From: Iris pallida
Taxonomy: Eukaryota; Streptophyta; Magnoliopsida; Asparagales; Iridaceae
Reading direction: 5' to 3'
Length of the DNA: 64,000 nt
Assembly (NCBI GenBank): GCA_029216955.1
Contig: JANAVB010015620.1
Span: 1 to 64,000 of the forward strand
In this document: positions 23,017 through 33,805 of the stretch, piece by piece
How positions within the stretch are numbered: the stretch's first letter is position 1
Layout of the letters: every line of letters starts with the position of its first letter
Translations under genes and position numbers: made by a program
The notes under the pieces: model-generated
What the model was told of the DNA's origin: nothing
Seen by the model: the letters and a program-made list of their open reading frames with translations, nothing else
The model's database searches: none

Positions 23017-24835
23017 ATGGATATGAATTACTACTTGCAAAATCGTTCATGGATGTACAATCATCGTCCTGATGATATGTGTGGTATGCGGGATGAATAC
23101 ATAGCGAGAGTAGAGCAGTTCCTGCAGTTTGCTAAGGCGTTCCCTCAGTACATGGACAGCACTAAAATTAAGTGTCCGTGTATGAAATGTCATAACGTAA
23201 AATATTATCCCAAAGTGGAAGTGACATATCATTTGTACTCAAAGGGTTTTACGCCAAATTACTATCAGTGGACCGCACACGGAGAACTTGGGTCTTTAGC
23301 ATCAGAGAATGTTGAGCCATATGTGTATGCGGGACCTAATTTTATTTCAGATAATCATGTATACGACGACGGGTGCATGAACATGGTTTTCGACGCTGTG
23401 GGGCCTAGTTTCGTTCATGATGCAGCTGAAGAGGCACCGAATGTCGATGCTACAAAGTTTATGGAGTTGCTGGAGAATATAAGGACTCCATTGTATCCTG
23501 GTTGTGAGGATCATTCACCGTTGGAGGTGGTTACAAGACTGTTGAGCATTAAATCAGATTTTAACATGTCGTAAGAATGCTACAACCGAGTGTTGGAGTT
23601 GATTATAGAGATCTTGCCGGCGGGTGCTAAGTTACCTAAAGACTTCTCTTGGTCTAAGAGGATGGTGAGATTGCTCTGGATGGGATACGAGAAAATCGAT
23701 TCTTATCGCAATGGGTGCATGCTGTACTACAAAGACGACAAGGACGCAGATGTGTATAGATTTTCTGGTACTGATCGCTATAAGACAACTAGTACAGGAA
23801 GGTCTATCGGTGCAAGAAGACCGACCGATTATTTATGGTAAAAGAGATGGCCGAAAATATGAGTTGGCACATGCGAGAACAGATTGACGGAGTGTTGGAT
23901 CACCCATCCGATGGAGGAGCATGGAAGCACTTTGATCGTGTGTATCCTAATTTTGCTTCAGATCCGCGTAATGTCAGGTTGGGGCTATCTTCTGACGGTT
24001 TTACTCTTTTTGGTCTTTCGGAATCCCAGTATTCGTGCTCGCCTGTGATTATCACTCCGTATAACCTACCGCCATGGATGTGTATGAAGACTTAGTACAT
24101 GTTTATAACCATTATAATTCCTGGTCTGAACAATCCCAGGAGGAACATTGATGTGTACTTACAGCCTTTGATAGATGAGTTGAATCAGTTATGGGAAGTA
24201 GGCGCTAACACGTACGATGTTTCCAGGAAGCAGAATTTTCAGATGATGGCAACCCTTATGTGGACCATCAACGACTTTCTGGCCTATGGAATATTATCTG
24301 GATGGAGCACTCATGGCCGTCTCTCATGTCCGTATTGTATGGACCGTACTAAGGCTTTCCGTTTGAAACACTAAGGAAAATTGTGCTTCTTTGATTGTCA
24401 TCAGCAATTTCTGCCAAAAGATCATCCGTTCAGAAGGAACAGGAATGTATTCCGTGCCGACATTGTAGAGAAGGGTGATCCACCGCCAAGATGGTACCGA
24501 GCCACGATTTGGAAGGAGGTTAGAGATTTTACAAGTGCTATCGAAGATCCTACAACTGGGTACAAGTGTAATGGATTTGGTAGAGATCATAACTGGACAA
24601 AGAGGAGCATATTCTGGAAACTGCCATATTAGAGTACCAATCTGATCAGACATAATCTTAATGTCATGCATATTGAGAAGAATATGTTTGATAACATAAT
24701 TAATACTGTGATGGACGTAAAGGAAAAAATGAAAGACAATCCCAAGGCCAGGTTGGACTTAGAAGAAATATGCAAATGCTCTGCGTTGCATTTGATAGAG
24801 GAGAATGGAAAACAGTTCCTGCCGAAGTTAATTTT
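23017..24835 (+). pseudogene. CACTA Tnp2-type transposase, disabled and truncated
   Basis: The start ATG (23017) opens the transposase-associated domain: NRSWMYNHR, CPCMKCHN and YHLYSKGFTPNYYQW. The Tnp2 core (Transposase_21) follows: NVRLGLSSDGFTLFG, SCSPVIITPYNLPPWMCMK, NIDVYLQPLIDELNQLW, GWSTHGRLSCPYC, WFDCHRQFLP-like, and HIEKNMFDNIINT. At least five in-frame stops interrupt it (near 23572, 23839, 24093, 24372 and 24630) and one frame change lies near 23830. One stop is a TGG-to-TAG change in a conserved tryptophan. The protein ends at 24835 where the X' LTR begins. A functional copy would cut and paste CACTA elements. Confidence 0.85.
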
Positions 24836-25356
24836 TGTTACGACCCGTACCTGCTTTGCGGACGCGAGCTCGTGAGCAAGCCAGCTACGTATCGAATGGA
24901 CTCCAGCCCGACTCGAATACGTAAATGCTGTCAAGGCTATAGTATACTGCCAAATTATGGCAAACAAATCTATATCTCAATCCACAATAAGAATATAAAA
25001 CATGAATGAACACTATGGATCGTGGTCTGCAGCCCCCTAACATATATGTCCGATTAGACTCTAAGAAATGATATGAGTCTATAAATATAACTAACAAAAA
25101 AAGTATATCATGATAAGGAACATAAGGCACGAGCAGATAATAAACATGATAACGATACCTGAATCCCGTAAGAACCGCAAAACCTCTGCCATCCAGAACT
25201 ACTAGCTAACTCCATACAATCGCTAAACCTGAGGAGATCATCAGGTCCTCAGAGGATGTAGCAAGATACATAATATACATGCCTATCTAACAGTTTTATC
25301 ATACGGGAGAAAATAAACAAGAAGAAACAGAACACGACAATGACTACGAACACGAA

Positions 25357-25822
25357 CACGAACACAAACTCGAACACAAACACGAACACGAACACAAAAA
25401 CGAACACAAATACGAACACTAGAACAACTACGCATAAAAGAACTGCCAGATGAATAAAACACGAGATCAATAGAAGAAACCAAACCCTCATCCCGAGTGT
25501 GGACTCACGGGTTTGAACTAAGCACTAACCCTCGTCCCGAGTGTGGACTCTCTGGTTAGCTCATGGCAAGGCACCCTCATCCCGAGTGTGGACTCTCTGG
25601 TACAAGTACTATATCCTCGTCCCGAGTGTGGACTCTCTGATGTAAACACCCTCGTCCCGAGTGTGGACTCTCTGGTACAAGTCAAGTCAAATCAAGTCAA
25701 CACCCTCGTCCCGAGTGTGGACTCTCTGGTGCAAATAATCGACATCCTCATCCTGAGTGTGAACTCACGGATGTAAACAGATCAAGGAAAACACCCTCGT
25801 CCCGAGTGTGGACTCTCTGGTG
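25357..25822. repeat. Hexamer run and minisatellite of X' LTR-1
   Basis: A CGAACA/CAAACA hexamer run (25357-25425) is followed by about eight copies of CCTCGTCCCGAGTGTGGACT plus CTCTGGT. X' LTR-3 repeats the same order at 50448-50833. Confidence 0.9.
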
Positions 25823-26654
25823 CCAAGGAAACAATATCAAGGATTTAGCAGTTCAATTACACGTACTCATTCTATGACACGACTCAAGCAAGGTACTGAC
25901 AAGAAACTCCAAGTGTGAACCACAAGACCAAACATGAACACGGCTATATACAATGAAAACAACTCAAAAGAATATAATACGAAAAGCACATGTCCATAAA
26001 CAATCAAAGACTGAAAACTGAAATAAAATGCATGTAAATAAAACTGTAGAGGGAGGCAAGGTATACTTGCCTGTTAGTTGTCCAAGTTCACGTTGAGTCT
26101 TCAAATATCAAGTCCTATTCAAGAATACACATATATATAAATAAAATTAATATTCTCATATTTATCTATATATTGTATCTAACTATTTGTTGTTTAACTA
26201 CCCCATTACAATTAGTCTTTATGAGAAAAGGTAGATTAAATTAAAAATAAATAGAAAGATGGAGGGGCTAAGCAAAAAGTTACTTGCTTGAATATGCTTC
26301 CTAGGGACAATGTGCTGCTAGGAGGATTAAAATATATAATTGCTTCCTTTATTCTATTGTTAATTACTAGAAGGTGGAGGGATCTAAGTGAAATTATACA
26401 CTACAACATCTAACTCTCCTGACTCTAAGAGTATAGAAATTAAATTTGTCCCACTCACGTGAGGGACTAGTAATGATTGGCTTTTCTAAAAAAAATAGTG
26501 TTACTTGTGAATAATGCTTGAAAAGAACAAGGATTGTTTATTTGTTTTTGGAACAAGAGTCCTAAGCTAACATAGTCTTTGATGCTATGAAATGAGGACA
26601 ATTCTCAATTGGACTTCTTCTCCTTTCCTTCGTACTCACGTGAACAGTGACTCT

Positions 26655-28907
26655 TGTTTGCCATTAAAATCTTTTGATTGCAAATTTCAATACAAATAGA
26701 ACAGTGTTACAATATAGTACTTAGACGTAGTCCTAGGAGTACACTTTTGTTTATCTGGGTCCCTTGTACCGATGGAGCGAGTGGTAATACGTTGACTCCA
26801 TTGACGATCTGACGACGGTTATCGGTTCCCTGAAGGTTTGGATTGCTCTGGGTGCTGGAGCTAGCTGAGAGGAGAAAGACGTTGAGTGTCTGTATCTGTC
26901 TCTCTGGTTGTGCGATCTCTGTCCGTCTATGTATCTTCGTCTCTGTGTGTGTGGACGAAGGAAATGATCCCTCTATTTATAGTCTGCAGGCTGGCTGCTC
27001 ATGCTGCATATGTAGGATGCGCCTGGTCGTAGGGATGCCACGTGGTGATTGCTGATTAAGGCGCCTGGACGATGTGCCCTGATTGAGGGGTTGAATTCTT
27101 CATACTGTTGTTGTGGGCCGGCACGTAGCAGAGAAGGGGATTTTTCTGTTGCTGAGATCTTGGGTGAATCGAGTCAAAGGACACGTGTCATCGGCCCATG
27201 GCTCGGAGATCTCGGATTTGGTGGGGAATGATCTAGTAGGATGCGCCTGGGATTGGGCACATGCGGAGACTTTGGCTCGTAACTTTTGGGAGTCGCGAAC
27301 CATTTGGGGCGCATGGCTTTTGAGGCGCATACGAGGCTTCGATGGTGACTTTACTTCTGCCTTTTGGGATCAGAAAGAAGTCTGGAATGCATGGCTTTTG
27401 AGGTGCATGCAGAGCTTCAGTAGTGACTTTACTTCTGTCTTTGGGGATCAGAGAACAAGTCTGCGATGCATGGCTATTGAGGCGCATGCAGAGCTTTGGG
27501 CGCATGGCCGCAGAGGCGCATACGAGTGGTTGGGCGGCCACATGGCTTGTAACCGTCGGAGGAAAGTAATGATGATGCTGACGTTGGCGACGCTTCGTTT
27601 TCTGAAAAAGCTGTCAACTGCAGTCTTCCGGGGACGTGGTGCCAACTCTGTCAGACTTTAGCATTTAATGTTCTTTGGCAGGTGATGGGTTATTGGAGTG
27701 GGCGCATCGATCGGCGTTCCACTAGGCGCATGGGGCCGCATGGGGGCGCATGCTTGTGAAGCGCTTGGTGTTGAGGGGTGCGTCTGTGTGATGCACGGTC
27801 TGGCCGGCGCATCCGTAACGCTTTGACACGTCTTTTGGTGCGACTGTTACGTTCTTCGAGTGCTTTAAATAGCCGTTTTTGACTTGAATGAATTCGAAGC
27901 GTCAGGTTCATCCATTTAATGCAAATTCATTGCACGGGATTATGAGAGCCATCTACTTGGCGCATGGGTTTGATTTGCCCGACCTACAAATAGTGGCATG
28001 GAGAGAGTTGGCTTCTCGTTCTCTCACGTCCTCGTGAAATGAACTTGTTTACTCGAGTGCATTCTGTTGATGAGATGCTCCCGAGGGTGAAGATGCGACG
28101 TATTGTCTTCTTTGATGCACTTGAAGGTGACTGTTACATCCAAAAGTTGGAGTCGAGGGCTTCTGAGGCAAGCAGAAGGTGCCTATTGCATCCAAAGATC
28201 GGGATGCACGAGCCTCATCTCTGTTATATGGGAAGAGCTGCAGATCGAAATTGCGGTACTGCAGCTTTGGGGGCTCTTTCTTCCTTCAGAGTGGGTGTTG
28301 TCCATTCTGGTTGTGTTGAAAGCTGCCCCTTTAGCCGCGATTTCGATTGCGGTCTTCCTCAACCTTTGGAGGCTCTTTCGAAGCCTCCCCTGGCCACAGG
28401 TTGGCTTGCGGTGCTCTTCTCTTCCTCGCTTTGGGGAGCTCTTCCTCCAGCTAGAGGGTTGATTGCCACCCTCGTTCTGCTCAATAAATGCTTCATTAGT
28501 CGGAGCATTTAGACGACGGTGATCCTGGCTGGAAGGGTGGCACATAACTGAGCTGCTGAAGGGATGCACATAACTAAGGATGCACATAACTAAGCTGCTG
28601 AAGGGATGCGCCCGGCTGGGAGCGCATGGTGAGATTCGCCTGACTGAGAGCGCATGGTGAGATGTGCCTGTTCGAGAGCGCATGATGATGCTGCGCATGG
28701 CTGTAGACTTAGGGTCTTTTCTTTTTGTAGAAGTTCTCCTTTGTACAGCCCTTTTTAAGACATGTAATAGACTTTTATATAAAATAAAAATCTTCTTTTA
28801 ATGTCTCTATTCTTGTTTTCTTGTGTCAAAGTACTTTGTCTGAACTTTCTGGCGCATGTAGTGTTTGGCGTATAGGATTTCTGATCGTAAAATTCTATGC
28901 TTCTACA
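26655..28907 (-). mobile_element. Solo Tat LTR (R1)
   Basis: On the plus strand it runs from TGTTTGCC to CTTCTACA, 2253 bp. ACTCT lies on both sides (26650-26654 and 28908-28912), so it is a solo LTR left by LTR-LTR recombination. It is collinear with the Tat 5' LTR at 45959-48212 and with 61452-63702. On the minus strand a TATAAATA box lies at 26974-26981. The plus-strand box at 27985-27992 is altered to TACAAATA here. GCGCATG-type heptamers are scattered throughout. Confidence 0.85.
28039..28512 (+). CDS. Putative small ORF inside Tat LTR R1 (opposite to Tat genes)
   Basis: 157 codons starting MNLFTRVHSVDEMLPRVKM, 47 bp past the altered TATA box at 27985-27992. A poly(A)-like signal AATAAA follows at 28783-28788. 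The same start and frame recur at 47344 (stop after 121 codons), 51170 (cut by CACTA-2) and 62834 (stop after 129 codons), without indels between copies. No homology was recognised and a second frame is also open, so coding status is uncertain. It could equally be a non-coding LTR transcript. Confidence 0.3.
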   Translation: MNLFTRVHSVDEMLPRVKMRRIVFFDALEGDCYIQKLESRASEASRRCLLHPKIGMHEPHLCYMGRAADRNCGTAALGALSSFRVGVVHSGCVESCPFSRDFDCGLPQPLEALSKPPLATGWLAVLFSSSLWGALPPARGLIATLVLLNKCFISRSI

Positions 28908-30034
28908 ACTCTGTAATGTCTTCTTCTCTTATGTGAAGAGTGCACGTGAAATACAAGAAAGGAAATTTACTGCTACTTATAGTTGGGGTTTCCCCTGGTG
29001 GTAGCTACTGTTTCTTCTCCTTATTTAATATTGAAAAAATAAAGAGATAGCAAGAGCAAGAAGAGGGGTTAGGTACTCACGAGTAGTTTTTCGCTCTCAA
29101 CAAGGCTCAGTTCTCACGAATCTTGAAGCGTCGATACAGCGGTTCGACTCAAGCTTGTACACACGAAAGATTACCCGACGTACCCTGAGCTCGGGGTCAC
29201 AAGGACATCGCACCGTCAGGAAAGTCGAGTGGTGGGCTCCGGTCGGTTCGGAAACCTATCGAGTATGTGATGTCGGCCGAAAGGCAGGCAAACGGAAGCG
29301 GTTGCGAGAGCTTGGCAGCACGACACTGATTTCATGCGAGGAAGGATTAGAGATGAGAAGTTTAAGGTTGCGACAGATACTGCTTCTCCTTATATAACAG
29401 ATAGGTCGGTTAGGTTTTCCTGCTCCAGTGGGCCGGTTGGCCGATGGATTGGTTTACAAAAAAAATGAACATGGTAATTACAAGGGAGATGATAAAGATC
29501 ACTTATAGGTATAGCTAATAGTGCTAAGGATTAAGATATCTTATTCTTATCAACTAAGTATATATGGTCGGGAATAGGTCCGGGTGTATGGAAAAGGTGG
29601 TTGGCTTAGATGAATAATTATGTGGATATTTGATCCTTATCACATATGATCATGGTTAGATATACATAGCTATATATATGTATGGTACTAGCTTGGCCAT
29701 AGTGTTTTCATAGGAAAGAAGGATTTGGATTTATTCAAAGGAAGAAGTGATAGAGGGTTTTGATTTTAAAAAAAACAGATTTCAGACTATCCTCGAAGAT
29801 TTAAAACAAAGACTTAATTTGGTCGACTGTTAATAAGTTTGAAATTGAGCCTTTTACACAAGGGGTCTCGAGAAAAAAATATATATGCAAGGAAACCCTC
29901 TTCCTATGCAAAGAACCCTTTTATATAGATTTGAAATTATCCACAAATCTAAAAAAGTCATAACTTGGGTAAATTGGTTATTAATAATAGAAAAATAAAT
30001 TTACTAAAATATAAATTCAGGACAAGGGTTTACA

Positions 30035-30190
30035 TTCTTCCCACCTTAAAATAATTTTGTCTTCGAAATTCTAATTTATAACTATTCCTTAAAATTCAAA
30101 ATCTAATATTACCTTAATCACCTCAAATTTAATTCCTTAAAATACTTTATGACCTTCTCTAGTCATTTTATGACTCCGAATACTTGGGAA
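30035..30190 (-). other. X' internal-1, truncated
   Basis: It matches the first 156 bp of internal-2 (49342-49497) almost base for base, then switches at gaatacttggga into Tat sequence. This is a deletion junction that removed the rest of internal-1, the head of X' LTR-2, the Tat 3' LTR and the Tat 3' end. Confidence 0.75.
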
Positions 30191-32518
30191 CTTCTTAGAG
30201 CTTTTTGCCTGACTTTTGTTTTTATTGTATCAGTGTTGATGACAATCCCTTTGCTGAATGAAGTCCTTCTGGATGCTTCTCTTTGTCAAATGGGAGTTAA
30301 TTTTGACGAGGAGGTTATCAACCCTACGAAGGATGCTATCCTACAGAATCAACCTCCTGAGATAATGCTGCAGATCTAGAATCAGTTGCTGATTTTCCTT
30401 CAGAGTATGATGGAGAGCGGTAAACTGAAATCTGCTGAATCCGAGGATGTGACCTTCTTAAAATCTGCCTTTTTGTTCGATGACCGCCTGATCTCCACTG
30501 AGGCGAAGATACTGAAGATCAAAGAAGACTGGTTTTTTTCTGCGAAGGGCATGGTTCTGTATATGCGACAACTTGAACGCCAGTTGCTGCTGATGGCCTT
30601 CTACCGTTTAGCTTCCAAGAGAAGGATGCCCTGGGAACTTACTCATTCTCAAGGAGGGGCATTGGGAGGTACTCTTTCGATTGATGCCACTTCGAATCAA
30701 TGGGATACCTTGGCGGCTTCGTGAGCCGGACCCTCGTTTAGTTGCAGAACTTTACGTCTTGGGAGCCTTTATAGTGAGGTTCCTAATGACACCTTTGTCT
30801 TCAGTGCTTCGACCTTTGCAAATCGGATGCTAACATCGAGGGTCATGTATCCGAAAGGTAGGTTTAGGGTTGAAGGTTGGTGTCACCACATGCCGAAGTG
30901 GGACAACTTGACCGTTTGGGTGTTGTCGAAGTTCAAGGTTGAGCTTAAAGAGATTGGGCTGACGGCCGCTATCCGTGCCACACAGGCTGGCGTGGATCTC
31001 AATAAGCATATGTTCCTTGCTCTCTTGGAAATGTTCAATACCTAGACTGGCACTTTCTTTACTCTAGTGGGAGAGTTGGGATTGGCTCTCCACAAAATGT
31101 ACGAGGTATCCAGGCTTCTCTGGGGCTCTGAACCGTACGAGAAATATTTTTCGTCAAACGAAGAGATCCTTGTCTTGGAAAAGAAGGACCCGAAGATGAT
31201 GGCTGTTTTCAAAGAGGTAACGACCCATCATTATCTGATGCAACGGAGGAAGAAAGGCAAGTCTCAACCTCATGTGACTGCTTGGAGGGATTACGTCTTC
31301 AAGCAGGATTTGGCTGATTCTTTGAAGATCCGGTTTATGACTCCGCAAGGGCTGAAACCCGCAGAGATGACCTCTGAAATGAGCCGGTTGGACGAGAGGG
31401 CCCCTCGTTCAAATGAGAGTGGCGAAAACGCGTATAGCTGCCTCTGGTACTATGCGCACCGGATGTCATCTAAGGCAGTATTGGCTGCTTATTTGATGAT
31501 ATGGCTCCGGGATTGTGTGTTCGCGGGCGGATCGGGTTCCGTGGAGAGGGTACACCGGAACCTCATTTTGCCAGCAGTGAAATTGGCCTTTGGTCATCCT
31601 TTGGCTCTTCTTCCCGCGATGGTATGTAACCTGTTGCGGGGCTTGAGGACCTTTGCTGAGGACGTGATCCATGAGAGAGGTAGAAATAACAACTTTTCCC
31701 GGACCGAACTACCATTCCATTATCTGATGGGATGGTTGATTCTACATCATCCGAACGTGATGAGTCCAGGCTCGGAGGAGGATCACGTTGAAGGTGACAC
31801 ATTTATCCGTCGCTTTTACAAGAGGAAGTGGTTGCACACTGGGGTCGCAGGAGAGTTTTGTCCTATATTCAGGGATGGGAGATTGTCAAGGTCGGTCCCA
31901 TCTTCAAAGATTTCGAGGCCGACCAAGATTTAGACGACTTTGGTGAAGATGCAATTACTCTGCCGAAATGGGGTTTTCGTTGGTTGCAAAGTATTCGGCC
32001 TTCCCACTTGGTCCACCGCAACCAGAATAGGTGTTATCTGGAGCCATATCTGCCAAGCCGGTTTGCTCGCCAGTTCGGCTACACCCAATTAATGTTATGG
32101 AACCCCAGTAATAGTTTGGAGTTTGTCGGGAGTTTGCTGGACGGAGCTCGGTGCTGGCAATATTATAATGCCGGGTGCACTGGTGTTTATTTTACTACGC
32201 CAGTTTGTAACCCTCGGCCACAAATCCTGTATTCAGCCGTTAAACTGTATTGCACCATGAATACTGTATCTCCTGGTTATGATAGGGACCAGTTTCATCA
32301 TTGGAACTCAGCTAGAGACTATGACAAATATATTGGTGGCGGCTTGGTCATATCGTCCACCAAAATTGGCGGGATATCGGGCTGTTGCTGTAGCATCAGT
32401 GAGAGATCCCCCTGTTGGGATGAGACGGGCTGACGCAGAGGCTGGTTCGTATGTACCAAAAAGGCCGAGGAAAGTGACGACTCCAAAGGCTGCGTCACTA
32501 GAATCAGTCCCTGCTGAG

Positions 32519-32582
32519 GTAAAGAGTCCTCCGTAATCTTGCTCATCATGTCATTTGGTGACTTGTGCTCTTCTTCTTGTAG
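32519..32582 (+). other. Candidate spliceosomal intron in the PMD gene
   Basis: The donor is GCTGAG|GTAAAG and the acceptor is a pyrimidine-rich TTCTTCTTGTAG|GG. Length is 64 bp. Splicing joins codon ...PAE to GSMKKKTRV in phase 0, switching between the two frames that are open on either side and removing the stop at 32534. This is a prediction from sequence only. Confidence 0.6.
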
Positions 32583-33805
32583 GGATCGATGAAAAAGAAA
32601 ACCCGTGTTTCAAAACCGGGTGCCAGTAAACCGAAGGAGGTGGCAAGCTCCTCTGATGAGCGAATTCCTCCGATGGTAATGTCTCCAATGGAGGAGAATC
32701 CTGAAGATGTTATTCCTGCGGAGATTTAAGTATCTCCGGACTTTGTCGGAAGAGACACTGAGGTTGCAGCAACTTTTGGGATGGTTCAAGCCGCCGTGGG
32801 GGCCTTGGACGTTGAGGGTCCTGCGGACACGGGGCTTCCTGATGATGAAGTGAGGTGGAGTTCGTCGTCTTCGGAAGATGTTACTCCAGAGATGCGTGAG
32901 TCTGTTGCGGGGGCAACAGACGTGATTGCAACAGAGGAGAGGGTTAATTCCCCTCCTTGTCATGATGCGGGGAGGTTGGCTATAGTATTGCCGAGCCCTA
33001 CCCCAGGCTCAGCAATGGAAGCTGAGGTGGCTGTCGGCCAGGAGGTGGCGACAGATTTGGTCCCGGTGGAGGGATTCGATGATGAGAGGGAGACTCGTCT
33101 GCCGAGCCCGACCCCAGAAGACGCACCCCACCAGGAAACGGGAGCTGATTCGGTTAGCTTGCCAGAGGAAGGCTCCGTGCTGGTTATAGATCGCGCCTCG
33201 GTGGTAGAGGAGGCAGCTCCGGATGCTGATAGTCCCTTTGAGCCGAGAAAGGGCAAGGGCTTGCTGATGCAAGGGCCCTCTGTTGCTTCTTCAACTTGGG
33301 GAACGATATCGACACCCCACCCAACTCCTTCTGCACTCTTGGCATCTGGTGCTGGTATCGGAATTCAAGTTCCTGGTGCGGGAGAGTCTACTGAGGTCGA
33401 TGTTCAAACCTCGCAGATTGAGATCGACGGGTCTTCTTCAGGTCCGCCATCCATGGTAACTCCTCCAACTCCTGCCATGACACCACAAGTATTGGCGGAT
33501 GCAGATGAGTACGTAAAATTCATCGTTGAGGCAATGTATAAGATGCTGCAGAAGGGTGTGTCGACAGTGATGAACACTAATGGGAGTTTTACGATGGCAA
33601 AATCCATGGCACTTCTACACATCAACCTGATACGTCTCTACCAGGGCCATGATCATATGGCCAAGATACTGGAGGCCTCGGTGACTGAGCTGGATCAACT
33701 GCTTTTCGAGTTTCAGCGTATCCAGCGGAATGATCTTTCCGCCCTGATAGACGCAGAAAAGGAGAAGCTGATTGCTGAGATTGAGTCCTCTTATCAGGCC
33801 ACCGT

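Larger units (their letters stand above)
20639..24835 (+). mobile_element. CACTA (En/Spm) element 1, left portion
   Basis: It starts CACTACTAAAA at 20639. The next 240 bp hold about ten copies of a subterminal motif in both orientations (TAGCGACG, GTCGCT), the expected arrangement of transposase-binding repeats. A Tnp2-type transposase pseudogene lies at 23017-24835. The element is cut inside the transposase by the X' array at 24836, so its right end lies beyond the window. Confidence 0.85.
24836..30034 (-). repeat. X' LTR-1 with a solo Tat LTR inside
   Basis: On the minus strand it runs from TGTAAACCC (30034) to GGGTCGTAACA (24836). Without the Tat insert (26655-28907 and one ACTCT) it is about 2.94 kb, near the 2.85 kb of X LTR A. 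The outer 1.8 kb matches LTR A well. It includes a CGAACA-type hexamer run (25357-25425), the minisatellite (25488-25822) and the palindrome GGCAAG-GTATA-CTTGCC (26055-26071). Confidence 0.75.

Noticed and set aside
25249..25776. Open frames through the hexamer run and CTCGTCCCGAG array
   Set aside because: Low-complexity repeats. The same DNA is open in several frames and recurs in three LTRs.
27113..27661. 182-codon plus-strand frame in Tat LTR R1
   Set aside because: The equivalent frames in R2 and R3 are broken into shorter pieces, and it starts upstream of any promoter signal. It is less supported than the ORF at 28039.
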